In this document: in pieces, positions 1-5,917 of the stretch | How positions within the stretch are numbered: the stretch's first letter is position 1 | Layout of the letters: each line of letters opens with the position of its first letter | Assembly: GCA_030590265.1 (NCBI GenBank) | Contig: JAUUYW010000205.1 | Location: 1-6,249 of the forward strand | Source: Candidatus Krumholzibacteriia bacterium | GTDB taxonomy: Bacteria > Krumholzibacteriota > Krumholzibacteriia > LZORAL124-64-63 | Length of the DNA: 6,249 nucleotides | Reading direction: 5' to 3' | The notes under the pieces: model-generated | The model's database searches: none | Seen by the model: only the letters and a program-made list of their open reading frames with translations | Told to the model about the DNA's origin: nothing | Translations under genes and position numbers: made by a program

Positions 1-219
1 GGAAATCCTGTTGGATTCTTCGTTCAATTGACGAAGCAGCATACTTTTGACACGGTCCCTTTTGAAATAGGGGTCACGTTGTTTGTCAGGCCGTTGAGTA
101 ATTTCCGTTGGTTGGAACTTCTCCCAGATGTCCTCAATTTTGAGTTTGTTGAGTTGGTTGTCTCTTCTGTCCACGCCACCCGGCAAATCAAAATACAATT
201 CTGTTCCTTCAGCGAGGCA
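1..219 (-). mobile_element. Intein N-terminal segment inserted in the ThyX RHR signature
   Basis: Inteins are self-splicing protein elements that cut themselves out and join the flanking exteins. From Cys104 of the thyX frame, 73 residues are visible that do not resemble ThyX. They begin CLAEGTELYFDLPGG, which fits intein block A (nucleophilic Cys1, then an x-G-T-x stretch and a turn with G). Next come KLKIEDIWEKF at intein residues 25-35 and RVKSMLLRQLNEES at 56-69, the typical hydrophobic and basic pattern between blocks A and B. The junction RHRTA|C is sensible because many ThyX proteins continue with Ser or Asn after RHRTA, and Ser could serve as the +1 extein nucleophile. Block B (T-x-x-H), any LAGLIDADG or HNH endonuclease, and the terminal His-Asn all lie outside the window. 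A domain insertion that does not splice is the main alternative, but the Cys1 block makes an intein much more likely. Confidence 0.82.
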
Positions 220-528
220 GGCAGTCCGATGCCGTATCCACTGCCTCCAGGCATCCATAGGCACCCGGACATGCAACTTCAAACTGCACATTTCAAAAGG
301 CGTGGTATGCCGATGCCGCAACAAATATCGAATCAAACCTCGATCATCACTGGTCTTCTTCGTTCCATCACCATAAGAAACCCGCGCCGCTTGCACGATG
401 GCCTGATCGTCACCCATGTAATCTACAACCCGAACCAACCCATCATCCAAAACCTTGAATGGAACACCCAATATTTCATCAAGGGCAGGTACTCCGGGAC
501 GATTCAGTTTTTCAGCGCGCTGCTCCAT
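1..528 (-). CDS. thyX: Flavin-dependent thymidylate synthase ThyX, N-terminal part, interrupted by an intein (runs off the window)
   Basis: ThyX makes dTMP from dUMP in the cytoplasm, using methylene-tetrahydrofolate as carbon donor and FAD/NADPH as reductant. The open frame starts at ATG 528-526 behind an AGGAGAG ribosome site and stays open to the left edge (176 residues seen). Residues 13-103 read like a ThyX N-terminus: VPALDEILG near 13-21, AARVSYGDGTK near 47-57, DRGLIRYLLRHRHTTPFEM near 62-80, and RQWIRHRTA at 95-103. The family signature is RHR followed by seven residues and Ser. Here, RHR is at 99-101, but after T102-A103 the sequence departs from ThyX at Cys104 and looks like an intein. 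The remaining ThyX extein, including the rest of the dUMP-binding region, should lie left of the window. The gene starts 27 bp after hutU, so the two are probably co-transcribed. The ThyX identity is firm; the C-terminal continuation is inferred. Confidence 0.9.
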   Translation of the reverse strand, partial: MEQRAEKLNRPGVPALDEILGVPFKVLDDGLVRVVDYMGDDQAIVQAARVSYGDGTKKTSDDRGLIRYLLRHRHTTPFEMCSLKLHVRVPMDAWRQWIRHRTACLAEGTELYFDLPGGVDRRDNQLNKLKIEDIWEKFQPTEITQRPDKQRDPYFKRDRVKSMLLRQLNEESNRIS

Positions 529-540
529 TGTCTCTCCTGT
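529..540 (-). promoter_or_regulatory. Ribosome binding site of thyX
   Basis: On the minus strand the bases just before the thyX ATG read ACAGGAGAGACA, a strong purine-rich Shine-Dalgarno site at good spacing. It lies entirely in the 27-bp gap after the hutU stop codon. No room remains for a separate promoter in the gap, which supports co-transcription with hutU. Confidence 0.75.
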
Positions 541-555
541 TTTCGATTTATCTGG

Positions 556-2589
556 CTATTCAAATGACTTGCTGATGGCCTGCTCAATGATCGAGTCATC
601 GGCGTGTTGGGCCACGGTGATTTTCAGATTCGGTTCCAGTTCCATGGCTCGCGCAATGGCAAATTCGGCGCCTTCATTGCGAGCCCAGGCCCGGCGCGCG
701 ACACCGTTGTTCACATCCCAGTGCAGCATGGAGCGAAGGCGCCGGGCGCAGTCATCTCCGCCGTCCAGCAGCATACCGAAACCACCATTGACCACTTCAC
801 CCCAGCCAACCCCACCACCGTTGTGCAGGCTGACCCAGGTGGCACCGCGGAAACTGTCGCCGATGCAGTTCTGCACGGCCATGTCGGCGGTGAACATGCT
901 GCCGTCGAAAATGTTGCTGGTCTCGCGGTAAGGGCTGTCGGTGCCCGATACATCGTGATGATCGCGGCCCAGAACAACAGGAGCGGAAATCTCGCCCCGT
1001 TTGATGGCTTCATTGAACGCAGCGGCGATGGCTCGACGGCCTTCAGCATCACTGTACAGGATACGAGCCTGGCTGCCGACCACCATTTTGTTGGCACCGG
1101 CCTGACGGATCCAGGTCAGGTTGTCCAGGTACTGCTGCTGCGTTTCTTTCGGGGCGATGGAGGCCAGTTTTTCCATGACGTCGCCGGCGATGCGGTCAGT
1201 GGTCTCCAGATCTTCGGGCTTGCCACTTGTGCACACCCAGCGAAATGGTCCGAAACCGTAGTCAAAACATAACGGCCCCATGATGTCTTCCACATAGCTG
1301 GGGTAGATGAAGCGACCGTCGGGTTTGGCGATGTCAGCCCCGGCGCGACTGCATTCCAGCAGGAATGCGTTGCCGTAATCCCAGAAACGAGTGCCCCTGG
1401 CGACCATTTTGTTCACTGCTTCGATGTGCCGCAGCAAAGTCGACTGGACCTTCTCTTTAAAAGCCGCGGGATCGGCGACCATCATCTCGTTGCTCTCTTC
1501 AAAAGTCATTTCGACGGGGTAATAACCACCGGTGTAGGGGATGTGCAGGCTGGTTTGATCGCTGCCCAGTTCCACGGAGATGTCGCTGTCGACCAACGCT
1601 TCCCAGAGGTCGACGATGTTGCCCTGATAGGCCAGGGCTACGGCTTCCTTGCCGGCTTTGGCGTTGCGCACACGATCTAAAAGGTCAGGCAATTCGGTGA
1701 AGACTTCATCCACCCAACCCTGCTCATGACGTTTTTTCACGGCGTCAGGGTTGATTTCGGCGAGCAATCCCACGCAGCCGGCGATGACTGCGGCTTTACC
1801 CTGAGCACCGCTCATGCCACCGAGACCACTGGAAAGGTATAAGGAGCCGGCCAGAGGATTCTCGCCCTCCAGATAAAGTCGTCCCGCACCCAAAATGCTG
1901 ATGGTTGTGCCGTGCACGATTCCCTGGGGACCGATATACATGAAACTGCCGGCTGTCATTTGACCGTAACTGGTTACGCCGAGGGCGCTCATGCGGGTGT
2001 AGTCGTCGCCACTGCTGTAGTTGGGGATGACCATGCCGTTGGTCACCACCACCCGGGGGGCGTCCTTGTGACTGGGGAAGAGGCCCATTGGGTGCCCGGA
2101 GTACAGGGCGAGGGTTTGTTCTTCTGTCATTTCTGACAGGTATTTCATGGTCAAGAGATATTGAGCCCAGTTCTGGAAAACGGTGCCGTTGCCGCCGTAA
2201 GTGACCAGCTCGTAGGGATGCTGGGCGACGGCAGGGTCCAGGTTGTTTTGAATCATCAGCATGAGACCGGCGGCCTGGGCGCATTGGGCCGGATATTGGT
2301 CGATGGGCCGGGCGTGCATGTCGTAGGTGGGGCGGAAGCGATGCATGTAGATGCGGCCGTGGCTGGCCAGCTCCTGGGCGAATTCAGTGGCTAGTTCGGC
2401 GTGCATTTCGGTGGGGAAATACCTCAAGGCGTTGCGCAGGGCCAGCTTTTTTTCGTCAGCCGAAAGCAGCATGGGGCGTTCGGGAGCGCGGCTGATGGCC
2501 GGATTTTCCTGGGGCATGGCTGGAATGGAAGTGGGGATGCCTTGGCGGATTTGTTGCTGGAAGGAATTGGGGCTGGTTTGTGCGCTCAC
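556..2589 (-). CDS. hutU: Urocanate hydratase (urocanase), long animal-type form, GTG start
   Basis: Urocanase uses tightly bound NAD+ to hydrate urocanate to 4-imidazolone-5-propionate, the second step of histidine degradation, in the cytoplasm. With a GTG start at 2589-2587 the protein has 677 residues, close to the roughly 676-residue animal enzyme and about 120 longer than the common Pseudomonas/Bacillus HutU. Motifs in order: RNALRYFP near 52-59, YGGNGTVFQNWAQY at 131-144, MTEEQTLALYSGHPMGLFPS at 154-173, the NAD-binding GLGGMSGAQ at 255-263, DQTSLH at 344-349, GGYYPV at 354-359, FRWVCTSG with Cys453 in the region of the conserved urocanase cysteine, VGSQARILYSDAEGR at 504-518, DHHDVSGTDSPYRETSNI at 543-560 and GATWVSLHNGGGVGWG at 582-597. 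The frame is open to an ATG at 2679, but the GTG has a perfect AGGAGGT 6 bp upstream and gives the family length. No other hut gene is present in the window. It follows the secreted-protein gene by 102 bp and precedes thyX. Confidence 0.96.
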   Translation of the reverse strand: MSAQTSPNSFQQQIRQGIPTSIPAMPQENPAISRAPERPMLLSADEKKLALRNALRYFPTEMHAELATEFAQELASHGRIYMHRFRPTYDMHARPIDQYPAQCAQAAGLMLMIQNNLDPAVAQHPYELVTYGGNGTVFQNWAQYLLTMKYLSEMTEEQTLALYSGHPMGLFPSHKDAPRVVVTNGMVIPNYSSGDDYTRMSALGVTSYGQMTAGSFMYIGPQGIVHGTTISILGAGRLYLEGENPLAGSLYLSSGLGGMSGAQGKAAVIAGCVGLLAEINPDAVKKRHEQGWVDEVFTELPDLLDRVRNAKAGKEAVALAYQGNIVDLWEALVDSDISVELGSDQTSLHIPYTGGYYPVEMTFEESNEMMVADPAAFKEKVQSTLLRHIEAVNKMVARGTRFWDYGNAFLLECSRAGADIAKPDGRFIYPSYVEDIMGPLCFDYGFGPFRWVCTSGKPEDLETTDRIAGDVMEKLASIAPKETQQQYLDNLTWIRQAGANKMVVGSQARILYSDAEGRRAIAAAFNEAIKRGEISAPVVLGRDHHDVSGTDSPYRETSNIFDGSMFTADMAVQNCIGDSFRGATWVSLHNGGGVGWGEVVNGGFGMLLDGGDDCARRLRSMLHWDVNNGVARRAWARNEGAEFAIARAMELEPNLKITVAQHADDSIIEQAISKSFE

Positions 2590-2595
2590 GGCGCG

Positions 2596-2602
2596 ACCTC
2601 CT
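2596..2602 (-). promoter_or_regulatory. Strong ribosome binding site that fixes the hutU GTG start
   Basis: The minus strand reads AGGAGGT, a full Shine-Dalgarno match, followed by six bases (CGCGCC) and GTG at 2589. The ATG 90 bp further upstream (2679) would add 30 residues not expected in the family. The site therefore supports the 677-residue product. Confidence 0.85.
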
Positions 2603-2631
2603 ACAAGGGTGAATGGTTGACGGGAAGATAG

Positions 2632-2666
2632 CATCTGAAAAGCAGATGGGAAAGCCCTGGGAGGGC
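2632..2666 (-). terminator. Two tandem small hairpins between the secreted-protein gene and hutU (weak terminator or attenuator)
   Basis: On the minus strand, GCCCT pairs with AGGGC around a three-base loop (2654-2666) and is followed by TTT. Just after it, CATCTG pairs with CAGATG around a five-base loop (2632-2648). The first hairpin begins 26 bases after the stop codon of the secreted-protein gene. The stems are short and the U tract is poor, so this could be partial termination, attenuation of hutU, or mRNA processing structure. No convincing separate hutU promoter was found in the 102-bp gap. Confidence 0.35.
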
Positions 2667-2691
2667 CAAACCGCAGCACAGATAACTATTC

Positions 2692-3774
2692 TCAACGATA
2701 AATGGCGCGAATGCTGTCCCAGGCCCGTTTTTCGATGGCAACTGGGCCTTGTTGAAGGCCATCCAGGGTCAGCAGATAGTCATATTCGTTGTCCGGGTGG
2801 TAGGACGGCTGGGTGAAGATGCTCGGTCCAACCCACAACCAGACAATGGAACCTGGTTCGCCTGATACTTGCATGGTGCCCTCGGTGCAACTTTCCACAA
2901 ATTGGCTTTGGGCTACGGCTACATTTTGGCAATCCTGAGGAGCCAGCTCGAAGAGGTAGGATTCCACCTCGGGGAGCAGAGCAACGTCGATGATTCCCGA
3001 GGGGCCGAATTCGGCAGTGAACCAATCGGTGTCGCGATTGCTATTATAAGAAACCATGAACCAGCCACTAACCCCGGCAAAGCTTAAGTGGCCTGTAGGA
3101 TCTCCCACCAATTCCTGGAAAGGATTGTCGAATTCCGGACTGTTGCAGCCACCGTTGAAACTGTCCTGGTATCCATCAAACAAAGGTGGTTCGCCCTCCA
3201 TGATGCCATTGGAAACATCAAGAACGCATTCCACAGGCGGTTGGTATTCGGTCATGTCAAAAATATAGTCGCCAGTGGAACCACCCATGCCGGTGACGAC
3301 GATGAAGTAGGTTTGTTCGGCTTCCAGGTATGCATCTTCGATTTTGGAGACATAGACGCCACATTCATCGTCAAAATAGAAATCGATATTGCAGGCAACA
3401 ACGTAATGGTTCTCGTCAAAAATGTAGAGTCCAGTGTCGTAGTTTGAGCCACAGAGATCGACTTGCACAATGATGTCTTCGGGAGCCGTGTACGTGTAAA
3501 AAACGGCAGGCCCCCAAGCTTCGTAGGGACACATTTCCACGCAACAATTGGTTGTATACCCAATAGTGGTGCCGGTAGTGAAGAACGGAAATTCAGGTAT
3601 CAAAAATGCTTCATCCCAGGTGTCGCCGCCTTGCAGCAGGATGTTGGGATCGGGTGGAGTGATGATGGGGGTGGAATCTCTGGGCGGAGGTGTGGCGCTG
3701 GTGGTTTGGGCCTGTGCTGGAGAGCTAAGACAGAAGATAATACAGAGGATTGCCAAGATCGTAGCGGATTTCAT
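2692..3774 (-). CDS. Secreted acidic, cysteine-rich protein with two tandem PPC-like beta domains; function unknown
   Basis: The specific function is not recognised. The 360-residue product starts with a clear Sec signal peptide (MKSATILAIL..., likely cleavage after AQA at 22) and then a Thr/Pro-rich linker to about residue 47. Residues 52-175 resemble a PPC-type beta sandwich (the bacterial pre-peptidase C-terminal fold): FYTYTAPEDIIVQVDLCGS near 92-110, YDTGLYIFD near 112-120, and TYFIVVTGMGGSTGDY near 155-170. Residues 183-338 look like a second divergent copy, with EGEPPLFDGY at 193-202, NGGCNS at 207-212 and RDTDWF at 247-252. The mature part has ten cysteines, suggesting disulfides outside the cytoplasm, and is strongly acidic. 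The C-terminus ends AWDSIRAIYR, possibly a sorting or anchoring tail. Such proteins are usually adhesive or binding modules; no catalytic site is seen. The ATG at 3774 has an AGGGGGG ribosome site. A good promoter lies about 70 bp upstream. Confidence 0.85.
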   Translation of the reverse strand: MKSATILAILCIIFCLSSPAQAQTTSATPPPRDSTPIITPPDPNILLQGGDTWDEAFLIPEFPFFTTGTTIGYTTNCCVEMCPYEAWGPAVFYTYTAPEDIIVQVDLCGSNYDTGLYIFDENHYVVACNIDFYFDDECGVYVSKIEDAYLEAEQTYFIVVTGMGGSTGDYIFDMTEYQPPVECVLDVSNGIMEGEPPLFDGYQDSFNGGCNSPEFDNPFQELVGDPTGHLSFAGVSGWFMVSYNSNRDTDWFTAEFGPSGIIDVALLPEVESYLFELAPQDCQNVAVAQSQFVESCTEGTMQVSGEPGSIVWLWVGPSIFTQPSYHPDNEYDYLLTLDGLQQGPVAIEKRAWDSIRAIYR

Positions 3775-3846
3775 TTTTTCCCCCCTGATATTCGGAAAAT
3801 AAGAATGTTGGGTGGAGGTGCTTTGAGCCTCTCATCCATAGTGAGG

Positions 3847-3875
3847 ATTATTGCATAAATTGTTGCTTTGGTCAA
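3847..3875 (-). promoter_or_regulatory. Sigma70-type promoter for the secreted-protein gene
   Basis: The minus strand carries TTGACC (3875-3870; 5 of 6 matches to TTGACA), a 17-bp spacer, and AATAAT (3852-3847; 5 of 6 matches to TATAAT). Transcription would start near 3840 and give a 5' leader of about 65 bases before the ATG at 3774. Spacing and matches are good, but this is sequence inspection only. If hutU and thyX have no promoter of their own, they would be expressed from here. Confidence 0.6.
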
Positions 3876-3917
3876 TTGTTGGGGGGCTGGCTCGGAGACT
3901 AATTTCAGGGGCAAAAA

Positions 3918-3933
3918 GTCCAGCCGGCTGGAC
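3918..3933. promoter_or_regulatory. Perfect 16-bp palindrome in the divergent intergenic region
   Basis: GTCCAGCCGGCTGGAC is its own reverse complement. It lies between the divergent genes, 43 bp upstream of the minus-strand -35 box and 116 bp before the plus-strand ATG at 4050. A dimeric transcription factor operator is the simplest reading. On the minus strand it is followed directly by TTTTT, so a short hairpin terminator (six-pair stem, CCGG loop) reading leftward is an alternative. Confidence 0.45.
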
Positions 3934-3965
3934 AATGAGTTGTTCAAAATCTCCCATAGCTAAAC

Positions 3966-3995
3966 TTGCGCCCAACCCCACCTACCGGGTATATT
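3966..3995 (+). promoter_or_regulatory. Weak promoter candidate for the YIP1-peptidase pair
   Basis: TATATT at 3990-3995 matches the -10 consensus at 5 of 6 positions. The best -35 at suitable spacing is TTGCGC (3966-3971, 18-bp spacer), which matches only 3 of 6. Transcription would start near 4002, about 48 bp before the YIP1 start. An activator-dependent promoter would fit the poor -35. A 10-base direct repeat, GCCCAACCCC, occurs at 3970-3979 and 4012-4021 and brackets the -10 region. Confidence 0.3.
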
Positions 3996-4049
3996 CCGCA
4001 GGTAAACAAAAGCCCAACCCCGGCTCCTTGCAGATGAAAGGCCAAGCCC

Positions 4050-4586
4050 ATGGCTCAAATCGCCGATCGCATGATTCGTGCAGCCAAATTGGATCCAACT
4101 CTATACGACGAAATTGCCCGGGATGAAAGCACCATGGGCGAGGCCGTAACTGTGGTTCTCATCGTTTCTGCAGCTGCTGGTCTGGGCGCAGCCCTGGCCG
4201 GCCCTATGGGATTGATCGGAGGAGCAATTTTTGCCCTCGTTGGCTGGTTTGTTCAAGCCTTGCTGGCCTTCTTTGTGGGCACCACGATCATTCCCGACCC
4301 GGACACTCGCACTGATCTGACCGCTGTAATGCGAGTCACCGGATACGCATCGGCTCCTGGCGTTTTGGCTGCCTTGGGTTTCATCCCCATTCTCGGCTGG
4401 ATGGCAGCGGCCATTGCCGGCCTTTGGCAACTGGCGGCTTTCGTTGTGGCCATTCGAGTGGTCATGAATTTTGATGGCAATGGCAAGGCCATTATGGTCG
4501 TCATCATCGGTTGGATCGTAAAATTGGCAATTGGTGGATTATTGGTGCTCGTGGGATTGGGTGGCACCCTGTTGCTGGCAACCTAA
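4050..4586 (+). CDS. YIP1-family integral membrane protein
   Basis: The 178-residue product has a short charged N-terminus (residues 1-30) and about five hydrophobic segments: near 31-51, 54-78, 102-118, 120-138 and 147-172. This layout, the length, and the conserved-looking RVTGYASAPGVL (95-106) followed by a Trp-containing helix fit bacterial YIP1-domain proteins. These are inner-membrane proteins of unknown biochemical role; the eukaryotic relatives act in vesicle transport with Rab GTPases, but that cannot be transferred here. GAAAGG lies eight bases before the ATG. The gene is 11 bp upstream of the secreted peptidase gene on the same strand, so the pair is probably one operon. No catalytic motif is visible. 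The family call rests on topology plus the short motif and is less certain than those of hutU or the hydrogenase. Confidence 0.75.
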   Translation: MAQIADRMIRAAKLDPTLYDEIARDESTMGEAVTVVLIVSAAAGLGAALAGPMGLIGGAIFALVGWFVQALLAFFVGTTIIPDPDTRTDLTAVMRVTGYASAPGVLAALGFIPILGWMAAAIAGLWQLAAFVVAIRVVMNFDGNGKAIMVVIIGWIVKLAIGGLLVLVGLGGTLLLAT

Positions 4587-4597
4587 TGGAGGATAAA

Positions 4598-5863
4598 ATG
4601 ACATCCCGGAAATCAACACTGCTTCTGGTAACCTTGGTGACGATCCTTTGGGTCGCTTCATCCGCCCTGGCTGCCGATCCGGTCTATCGCACCAAAAACG
4701 AATATCCGGTGCTGGACGAAATTGTGGACGTTCGCAAAGCGAATGCTGCCGAGCGGGACAGCATCCGAGCCTTGGTGGACCAGAAATATGCCGATGAAGC
4801 CGAGGCCAAATCCGACGCCCACAAAGATTTGCGGGTGGATTGGAGCAAAATCAAGTCGCCAAAAAATCCTGACGATTTTGATCAACTCTGGCATTTGCCT
4901 CCTACACCCCAATTCTACACTGGCAGTTGCTGGGCTTTCTGTTCTGTCAGCTACATGGAAAGTGAAGCCCAGCGCCTGGGTGGTCCTGAGGTAAAACTTT
5001 CCGAGATGTGGGTCGTTTATTGGGAATTTGTGGAAAAGAGTCAGGCTTATCTGAAGAGCTTTGGCCATACGCCATTGGCCCAGGGGAGTCAGGATCACGG
5101 GACGTTGGAAATTTTCCGCAAATACGGGGCCATGTCCCGTGAAGGATACCCAGGAGTTTTGGTTCCCAACGGTCGCCATGACCATTCGCCTATGATGGCC
5201 GAGCTGAAGGGCTTTCTGGATTGGGTCCTGGACAGTGAAAACTGGGATGAAGAAGCTAACATGTCCTATGTGCGCACCATCCTCAACAAGCACTTGGGTA
5301 CGCCCCCTGCCGATGTTGTCTACAATGGTCAAACGTACAGCCCTCAGAGCTTCCTGACAGATGTGCTGCATCTCAATCTGGATGATTATGTGGGCTGTGT
5401 TTCCCGTATGGATGCTCCGTTTTACACCAAGGTCCTGCTCGATGTTACCGACAATTGGCGTCGCAAGGACGATTATCTGAATTTGCCTCTGCACGACTTC
5501 TATGAAGTGATCAAAAAGTCGGTGAAGGACGGTTATACCGTGAGCATTGGTGGAGACAACAGTGAAGCCGGCATGGACGGAAAGTTCGATACTGCCATTG
5601 TGCCTGAGTGGGATATCCCTTCCAAGTACATCAACCAGGCCAGCCGGGAGTTTCGCATCGACAACCGCACTACCGGGGATGACCATGGGGTGCATGTTGT
5701 TGGTTTTACGAAGATGGGGGGGCAGGATTGGTTTTTGATCAAGGACTCTAATCGCAGTTCCAGGCTAGGCGAATTCAAGGGCTATTACTTTTGGTCCGGG
5801 GACTACATCAAATTAAAAATGCTCAGTTTCACGGTGCACAAGGATCGGTTGGAAGGTATGTAG
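4598..5863 (+). CDS. Exported C1B (bleomycin hydrolase/aminopeptidase C-like) cysteine peptidase
   Basis: This is a papain-fold cysteine peptidase of 421 residues. A signal peptide (MTSRKSTLLL..., cleavage probably after ALA at 25) sends it out of the cytoplasm. The active-site block is QFYTGSCWAFC: Gln105 is six residues before Cys111, the papain spacing of oxyanion-hole Gln and catalytic Cys. The His block is DDHGVHVVGF with His363 the likely catalytic His. The third block is WFLIKDSNRSS, where papain has IKNSWG, so Asp383 sits where Asn is usual. The 252-residue Cys-to-His distance is far larger than in papain and fits the C1B group, as does the end motif KGYYF...DYIKLKMLSFTVHKD. C1B enzymes are usually aminopeptidases; the substrate here is unknown. 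The start at 4598 is chosen for GGAGG five bases upstream; an in-frame ATG at 4586 overlapping the YIP1 stop, and one at 4511, are less suitable. There is no obvious long inhibitory propeptide: residues 26-95 are acidic and helical. Confidence 0.88.
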   Translation: MTSRKSTLLLVTLVTILWVASSALAADPVYRTKNEYPVLDEIVDVRKANAAERDSIRALVDQKYADEAEAKSDAHKDLRVDWSKIKSPKNPDDFDQLWHLPPTPQFYTGSCWAFCSVSYMESEAQRLGGPEVKLSEMWVVYWEFVEKSQAYLKSFGHTPLAQGSQDHGTLEIFRKYGAMSREGYPGVLVPNGRHDHSPMMAELKGFLDWVLDSENWDEEANMSYVRTILNKHLGTPPADVVYNGQTYSPQSFLTDVLHLNLDDYVGCVSRMDAPFYTKVLLDVTDNWRRKDDYLNLPLHDFYEVIKKSVKDGYTVSIGGDNSEAGMDGKFDTAIVPEWDIPSKYINQASREFRIDNRTTGDDHGVHVVGFTKMGGQDWFLIKDSNRSSRLGEFKGYYFWSGDYIKLKMLSFTVHKDRLEGM

Positions 5864-5884
5864 AAGTTTCAGCCGCATCAGATT

Positions 5885-5908
5885 TGGGCCTCCCAACCGG
5901 GAGGCCCA
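5885..5908. terminator. Hairpin between convergent genes, possible bidirectional terminator
   Basis: GGGCCTCCC (5886-5894) pairs perfectly with GGGAGGCCC (5899-5907) around an AACC loop, with one more T-A pair outside. It lies 22 bp after the peptidase stop codon and 10 bp after the stop of the convergent hydrogenase gene on the other strand, the right place for a shared terminator. Neither strand has a real U tract after the stem, so it would be a weak intrinsic terminator or a 3'-end stabilising structure. Confidence 0.6.
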
Positions 5909-5917
5909 TCAAAAACC

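Noticed and set aside
1..219. Reading the end of thyX as a diverged or frameshifted ThyX C-terminus
   Set aside because: The frame stays open with no stop, changes abruptly at a Cys, and matches an intein start. The normal continuation of RHRTA (x-V-N-E-Y-S-like) is not present in the visible part of the frame.
24..272. Minus-strand 82-residue frame near the left edge
   Set aside because: It is a different frame from the thyX-intein frame, which stays open and carries the recognisable RHR motif and intein block.
28..567. Plus-strand 179-residue open frame over thyX
   Set aside because: It is antisense to a frame with clear ThyX motifs, and its translation resembles no family I recognise.
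604..1272. Plus-strand 222-residue frame inside hutU
   Set aside because: It is a shadow of the urocanase gene in GC-rich third-position sequence and shows no independent motifs.
2590..2679. N-terminal 30-residue extension of urocanase from the ATG at 2679
   Set aside because: It has no clear ribosome site and overlaps the leader hairpins, whereas the GTG at 2589 has a perfect AGGAGGT and the right family length.
3851..4126. Plus-strand 91-residue frame across the divergent intergenic region
   Set aside because: It has no ribosome site or recognisable domain, crosses the promoter and palindrome, and overlaps the YIP1 start in another frame.
4511..4597. Peptidase start at 4511 (450 residues)
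   Set aside because: This would overlap the YIP1 coding end and bury the signal peptide. The start at 4598 has GGAGG and puts the signal peptide at the N-terminus.
4658..5695. Minus-strand 345-residue frame
   Set aside because: It is antisense to the peptidase, whose catalytic motifs are on the plus strand; no family features are visible in the antisense product.
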